Positions 58,902-64,000 of a stretch of 64,000 nt of DNA are shown here, in pieces. Numbering within the stretch: position 1 is the stretch's first letter; every line of letters starts with the position of its first letter. The stretch covers positions 372,001 through 436,000 of the forward strand of contig JAACMV010000020.1 in the NCBI GenBank assembly GCA_010909725.1, given 5' to 3'. Source of the DNA: Picochlorum sp. 'celeri' (lineage: Eukaryota > Chlorophyta > Trebouxiophyceae). A model generated the notes under the pieces. The model did no database searches and was not told where the DNA came from. It saw only the letters and a program-made list of their open reading frames with translations. A program made the translations under genes and the position numbers.

Positions 58902-59636
58902 ATGTATCTCGTACAAAAGTTGCTTGCGCTTTTTGTTGCACTGTACTCGGTCGCTGTCGCTGTTAGAGGCGCTTGCACTGGGACAGAGAGTGGAGAAGTT
59001 CCATATTCTGTCAGCTACACCAAGACGGGAGATGCCTCTTCAACAACATTCATCATGCAGGTTTGCAGCACAGGGTGCAGTAGTGACAATATGATCTGCC
59101 AGAACTTGAATAGTGTATCAATTGCAGCAACAGGAATTGCAGGAGCAGAGGGAAGTGATGATTGCGGTGTGGTCAAGTCTGCTGAGCTGACTCCTGACAG
59201 TGGTTCCTGTGCTGTTGTGTACCTGGATGCAGACAAACCAGATCTTGAGCTCTCTGATGTGTGCGCGGAAGGATGTGTTGTTAGATACAACATGGCAAAT
59301 GGAATGTCTGTCGCGAAAACAATCGATGGACGAATTATAGAACCAATGGCTTCACCTGTTCCAGAGCCAGTCGTTCCAGAACCAGTCGTTCCAGAACCAG
59401 TTGTTCCAGAACCAGTTGTTCCAGAACCAGTTGTTCCAGAACCAGTTGTTCCAGAAGTTTCGCCAGAGCCAATTCCAGAACCAACCCCTTCACCAGAAGT
59501 TATTATTTCATTCACTCCACCAACTCCAAGCGTCTATGGACGTCGCAGAATGCGTCAAATGGAAGGGCCACTTAGTTCCAGACGGCTGAGGCGCAGTAAT
59601 GGTGCAAGAAGATTGCACCAATATGGATCGAACTGA
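58902..59636 (+). CDS. secreted protein with Val-Pro-Glu-Pro-Val repeats (wall or surface protein)
   Basis: The 244-residue protein from the ATG at 58902 has a signal peptide (LVQKLLALFVALYSVAVAVR). A globular part of about 125 residues has about ten Cys (CTGTES, CSTGCSSDNMICQNL, DDCGVV, SCAVVYLDA, VCAEGC). A tandem VPEPV repeat follows (about residues 150-185), then PIPEPTPSPE and a basic Arg-rich tail. Pro-rich repeats after a Cys-rich domain are common in algal cell-wall glycoproteins. The family is not recognised and the length of the repeat may vary between strains. Confidence 0.75.
   Translation: MYLVQKLLALFVALYSVAVAVRGACTGTESGEVPYSVSYTKTGDASSTTFIMQVCSTGCSSDNMICQNLNSVSIAATGIAGAEGSDDCGVVKSAELTPDSGSCAVVYLDADKPDLELSDVCAEGCVVRYNMANGMSVAKTIDGRIIEPMASPVPEPVVPEPVVPEPVVPEPVVPEPVVPEPVVPEVSPEPIPEPTPSPEVIISFTPPTPSVYGRRRMRQMEGPLSSRRLRRSNGARRLHQYGSN
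59361..59455 (+). repeat. 15-base coding tandem repeat (VPEPV)
   Basis: Six near-identical copies of GTTCCAGAACCAGTT in frame. Only the first two units differ, by one base at the last position or in a Glu codon. Confidence 0.93.
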
Positions 59637-59711
59637 ATGAGTTTTTGAAAAGAACTGAGGATCATATATTAATTGAGTCTGTAATAATCAAAACGTCAGG
59701 AAATTAAATGT

Positions 59712-62700
59712 CTACTCCAAATCTGATATGATTGCATTTATTTTACTCCTCACAGCTGCTGACTTCTCAGCAGATTCAATATCCTTCAACCTGCTTCTTA
59801 GGTCGCTGATTGGATGACTACTATGCATTCGTTTCCTTACTATTTCGTGTAAAAGATCGGATCCTATTGATCGAATACTTTCGACTCTACTTGAAGACAG
59901 CAGTGCAATGTCTTCCTCAGCCACCTGTGTGACTGTGTCTTCAGGTATTGAAGTTGAATCTGAACATTGAATCAGAGATACATAGAGCTGCAAAGCAGCT
60001 TTCCTATCCTCTATTTTCTCACAATACTTTAGTATTGGCAACAGTGCAGTGGCTGTGACAGAGTTCCATGATGCATCTCTTTTTGCGAGATATTCAGACT
60101 CCTGGCACCAGAGTGATGACAAGCATTCCAGGATAATTTTGATGCTTGGGAGTCTTGTGGACTCACCATCTTCTTCTTTACGAGACCCTTGCAATCTCTC
60201 AGAATGCTGGCTGAGCAGTTCGTTCAGTGGTGGCCAGATTTGGGCATAAAAATCTTTGTGATTCAGATAACGCAAGACTGCACAAAGCATGAAACATTGA
60301 GGTGCAAAAGTATTTGTGTCATACATATGACATTTACATACCTCTTCCAGTTTGAATAAGGGCTTCAGTTCTATATGTCAGCTTTTGCTTCTGGCATGCT
60401 GTAGAAAAGGCAGCCACAATGTTTTCCTCACCTCCACAGACTGTACCAAGCTGGCTCTTATCAGATGCAATGACTATTGTAGCCAAAGCTTTCAAAAGTA
60501 CTTCCTTACCATCCCATAGTCTACCTGGAAGGGCTTTGAGCACGGTTGAAGCAATGAGATCAGTTTGATTTGCAAGAAGATCGCCAGCATTTTCATAAAG
60601 GCAGACAATCCCATCACCCGCAGCCTTTTTCCTGGCCCAATGGCTACTATTCAGTGCTTCTAAAATAATTTTTGAGATTGAAATTGCATGCCCTCGAATA
60701 CCAGAACCAGTGGCAGTCGTAATTTCTTCCCAAACATTTGTCCAGACCGTTGCTACTGGTGGATCGCTGTATCTGGCCATGAAGGCTACAGGAGCAATGT
60801 CATCAGCATATCGTATGAAGAGATCTGTCGATTCTGATGACAGTGATTTCAAAATGGTTCCTGTGAGAATCATAAGCTCATTCTCAGCATTCTCACTTTT
60901 GCATGATTCGAGCCAAGAGTCAAGGATGGCATCAATTTTGGACCTTGGTGCATATTTTGACAAGCACGCATAGGCTGTTGCATATGACTTGCGTACAGAA
61001 GCGCTTTTCTCTATCGACAATGCATCGTACAAGACTTTCATCAAATTAAACGCTACAGGGGACACATCTTTCCCTATTCTTCTAGTGCATGCAACGATGA
61101 AGTTTGCAGTCCCAGATTTTGTTGATGAACCAACAGCAGTGCGCAATAGGGAAACTAACGAGCTGCTCATATCACAGAATGACTTTCCATCGACAGACTT
61201 TGAGCACAAATCCAAGGTCTCTCCTATTGGATTTTGCTGTGAAAATCGAATTCGTTCCTCTTCAAACCTGTCGGCATCCATCCCCAGCCTGTTGATGTGT
61301 TGCTCTAAATAGTTCAATCGAGCATCTTCCAATCCACTACAGTCAGTGTATTTGTGTTGAATTCGAGATGTTCAAACATACATTTGAAGAATAGTCATCG
61401 TACCTTAAAGATTCCAATAGAGGTGGGACAATATCCTGCATCTTGTCATTTAGAACATCAGGACCAGCTGATTTGATCAATCTTGTGATCAGTCCTATGC
61501 TAATGGCTCTGATATCACTCAAACTAGAACTCATCCCAGTCCCAATCAATATTGGAAATACCGTTGATAGGAATTCTTTACTATCAGATGAGGCTGTGCT
61601 ATCAGCATCCGTCAATCGGATGGATAATGAGGTGATTGACCTCACAAGTGTCTGCCCAGCAAGCCTGACGCTTTCCTTCACATCATCGATGATGCGGAAA
61701 CAGCAATTGAGAATAGCCGGTAAGAATTCTTTGATGTCTTCCCACAGTAGACCTTGTAAAATGTCGGCAGTTGCAAGAGCTGCTGATTCACGTACACGCC
61801 ACTGTTGCTTTGTCATATCCTTTGTAAGGATAGAGAGGGTTTCTTTCAAGTGATCCCTGAGGGCATCTTTGGGATTGTCCACCAGAACGACCCAAATGTG
61901 CCGCATAGAGTCTTGAACAGCAGGATTTGGGTCAAACGTGCTCCGAAATAGCCTGGGTATCAATGCGTCGATGTGAGGCTTCAGTGCATCACCTGCCAAC
62001 GACGCAACAGATGCAATCCCATATGCTGCTCCTCTTGTTGCATCTGCAGCTGCTTGGTGCCCTGCCAAGTTCATGAACTGATAAATCAGATCAGGTTGAC
62101 CTAGATCTGTCGCCAAGGAGCATATCTCTTTATATGTTGAGATTCCCCCGTTTTGATTGGGTAAAGAGCCCAGAGATCCCTCCTCGAATATTTGAGTGCT
62201 GCCCTCAACATGATCAGGCCTCATCCACTTTCCAGAGTCACTCCCTGAGAGGATACCAACAAGGGAGGCCACAAGATCTTCCCTCACATCGTCCTTGGCA
62301 GCTTGATAACAAGAAGTAACTCCTTTGCTGGCAAGATCACGCGTTCTTTCGTTGCTGTCTCCTAGAAGCAAGCAGAAGGCTTTCTGAATCTCTGCCACAT
62401 TGTCAGATATCTCTGGTGTTTGTGGTGCTCCCTCAATGAGCCTCAACAGCCAGATTGCACCAGCCATACGCGATTCTGATCGTGAACTAGCGATACAATT
62501 GTTCGCAATAAATTTCAAGATCTTTTCCCTCGTCGCGCCTTTCTCTCCGTGTGAATGTGAAGGCCATGGATGAGTATTGTCCTCGGCCATCCCAGCATGC
62601 AGCAACAGATACTGATCGCGTGTGGCATTCGTACCTCCCCATATGCAAACAAGAGCATCACCACACTGTTCTAGCAACTTCTCATCTTTTGAAATATGAA

Positions 62701-64000
62701 ACTCCAGTATTTCGTCGACGATAGTGGCAATATATGAGTCATCGTGTGCATTCATTCCAATCAGTCCCAATGCCTCTGCAACAATGATGGAAATGCTGCT
62801 ATCTTTATACGGCTTTAATTTCGGCAAGACTTCTTCAAGAATCTTAGAGAGATCACTTGTCTTCAGTCCATCACCGAAACTAGAGTATGCAATGCACAGC
62901 AGAGCAGTCGCACGAATGACTTTATTTTTCAGCTCATCAGAAAGAGTCAATGCAAGCAATGTTGCCTTGGGGTCTTGCAGGTTGCTTGCAGATGGAGAAG
63001 TATGGCTAGGAGATACTTTCCACGCTTCTAAGAATCCAATGGTAAATAATGCGCCAATAACCTCCTCCTGTTTTCTCTGCTTGCTCGCTAATACGTCTTT
63101 GATGATCTCACTTGAACGTGCACAAATCTGTTCCAACCTTTGGGACGGCATGGACTGTCTCAAAAACCCTAGCAACCTTGCTGATTTGCAAGAAATTCTG
63201 CCATCTACATGGTTCAACATGTCCTCAAAGATAATGGTCTTTGATTCGAAATATTGCAAAAACTCCCCCTTACTCAACGCAGCTGAATACAAAAGCGAAT
63301 CAAGAGAGGCATTCTGGAGACTCCCAGGTGCATTCCTAATCAGACACGAGGATAAAATTGCTGCAAGGATGCACAGACATTATACAGATGACATTATACT
63401 GTATTATGGATACCACGTCAACGTACCGAAATAACCCCTCACGGCCTCTGTGTCACTCTGATCCAATGGGAGAGAGTGCAAAAATCCCAAAAGTGCTTCT
63501 AGAGAAGGTGCTGGCAAAAACAAGGTCGACAATCCATCATGGGACCCGTGAAAAATCTTTGGATGTTTCTCTGAAACGACATTTACCATATCCTTCAACG
63601 TGGGCATTGCTCTCACATCTTTTTCCCCCTTGCCAAACTTTGCGCCCTGTGCCTGTACCACCTTGTCCACATCAAGGCCTTCACGTGCAAGGCCTGATAT
63701 ATTAATGTTTCCATCAGAGCATAAAACAGAGCACATGTATCGAGCATGTGTATCACTAAACTTGAAAATCCATATAATCCACTGCAACGCCGTCTGCTTC
63801 ACCGAACTATTCTCACTGTAACAGTACCCCTCCAACACCTCCCACACTTCAGAAGACTGATCGGCATCATCCTGGAAACAATTCGCCAGGCAGTTGATCG
63901 TTTCCTGTACCGATGCTCGCACTCCAGGACCTTCAATCTCTAAAGCATCAAAGCAGCGCTTCATCAGTTCCATCTTCATTTCTTGCAACGATGCAGGGTC
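59712..64000 (-). CDS. ECM29: ECM29-like proteasome adaptor and scaffold (5' end beyond right edge)
   Basis: The exons are 64000-63427 (partial), 63360-61404, 61336-60342 and 60277-59712, with introns of 66, 67 and 64 nt. Phases agree throughout (1, 2, 1). The sequence is alpha-helical HEAT repeats. The strongest match to ECM29 is ESRMAGAIWLLRLIEG, AFCLLLGDSNERTRDLASKG and GGISTYKEICSLATDLGQPD, followed by YQFMNLAGHQA and LFRSTFDPNPAVQDSMRHIW. Across the second splice it reads LLESL-SGLEDARLNYLEQH, as in the family. ECM29 binds the 26S proteasome and links it to membranes and motors or to quality control. About 1190 C-terminal residues are present; the N-terminal third is missing. Confidence 0.92.

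Overview
This window is nuclear DNA of a eukaryote with a plastid, most likely a small-genome green alga. The supporting genes are the photosystem I subunit PsaN with a transit peptide, plant-type plastid glutamate-cysteine ligase, plastid diaminopimelate epimerase, an RH3-like plastid DEAD-box helicase, plant-type P5C dehydrogenase (ALDH12), an At3g54460-like F-box/CW/SNF2 protein and a PIN-like carrier. They sit beside ordinary eukaryotic housekeeping genes: VPS51, ECM29, Peter Pan/SSF1, ribosomal protein eS10, a CLASP and cystinosin. Gene density is high, about one gene per 1.8 kb. Base composition looks even, and I saw no bacterial or organellar block. The species cannot be named from sequence alone.

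Introns are short, mostly 64-145 nt, and were rebuilt here by joining reading frames. Most donors read GTACG or GTATG rather than GTAAGT. Several genes have a very small first exon: 12 nt in the DUF1995 gene and 18 nt in Peter Pan. Many longest-ORF starts were TTG or GTG codons inside exons, so starts were moved to ATG or to upstream exons.

Layout. 1-8 kb: partial CLASP, DoxX/HR-lesion protein, glycerol dehydrogenase, PP2C, Tweety-like protein. 8-20 kb: phosphohexomutase, RRM protein, beta-barrel-like protein, trypsin-like protease, VPS51, CobW GTPase, cystinosin. 19.8-24 kb: 3'-5' exonuclease and amino acid transporter, whose adjacent 3' ends are duplicated around an insert with a MITE-like element and palindromes. 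24-31.5 kb: CBS protein, BolA, two tandem sulfotransferases, small ORFs, a DUF1995/NUMOD3/zinc-knuckle protein. 31.9-41.7 kb: PIN-like carrier, Peter Pan, eS10, CUE-FYR-U-box protein, a lone 5S rRNA gene, apyrase, tail-anchored protein. 42-53 kb: intron-containing tRNA-Pro(CGG), ALDH12, NFKBIL1-like, saposin protein, DapF, GSH1, DEAD helicase, PsaN. 53-64 kb: F-box/CW/SNF2 protein, small secreted proteins, ECM29 cut by the right edge.

The genes do not form one pathway. The most distinctive architectural traits are convergent genes whose stop codons lie 6-15 bp apart, possible dicistronic pairs, a promoter-sized repeat in front of two neighbouring genes, and a probable CUE-FYR-U-box protein.
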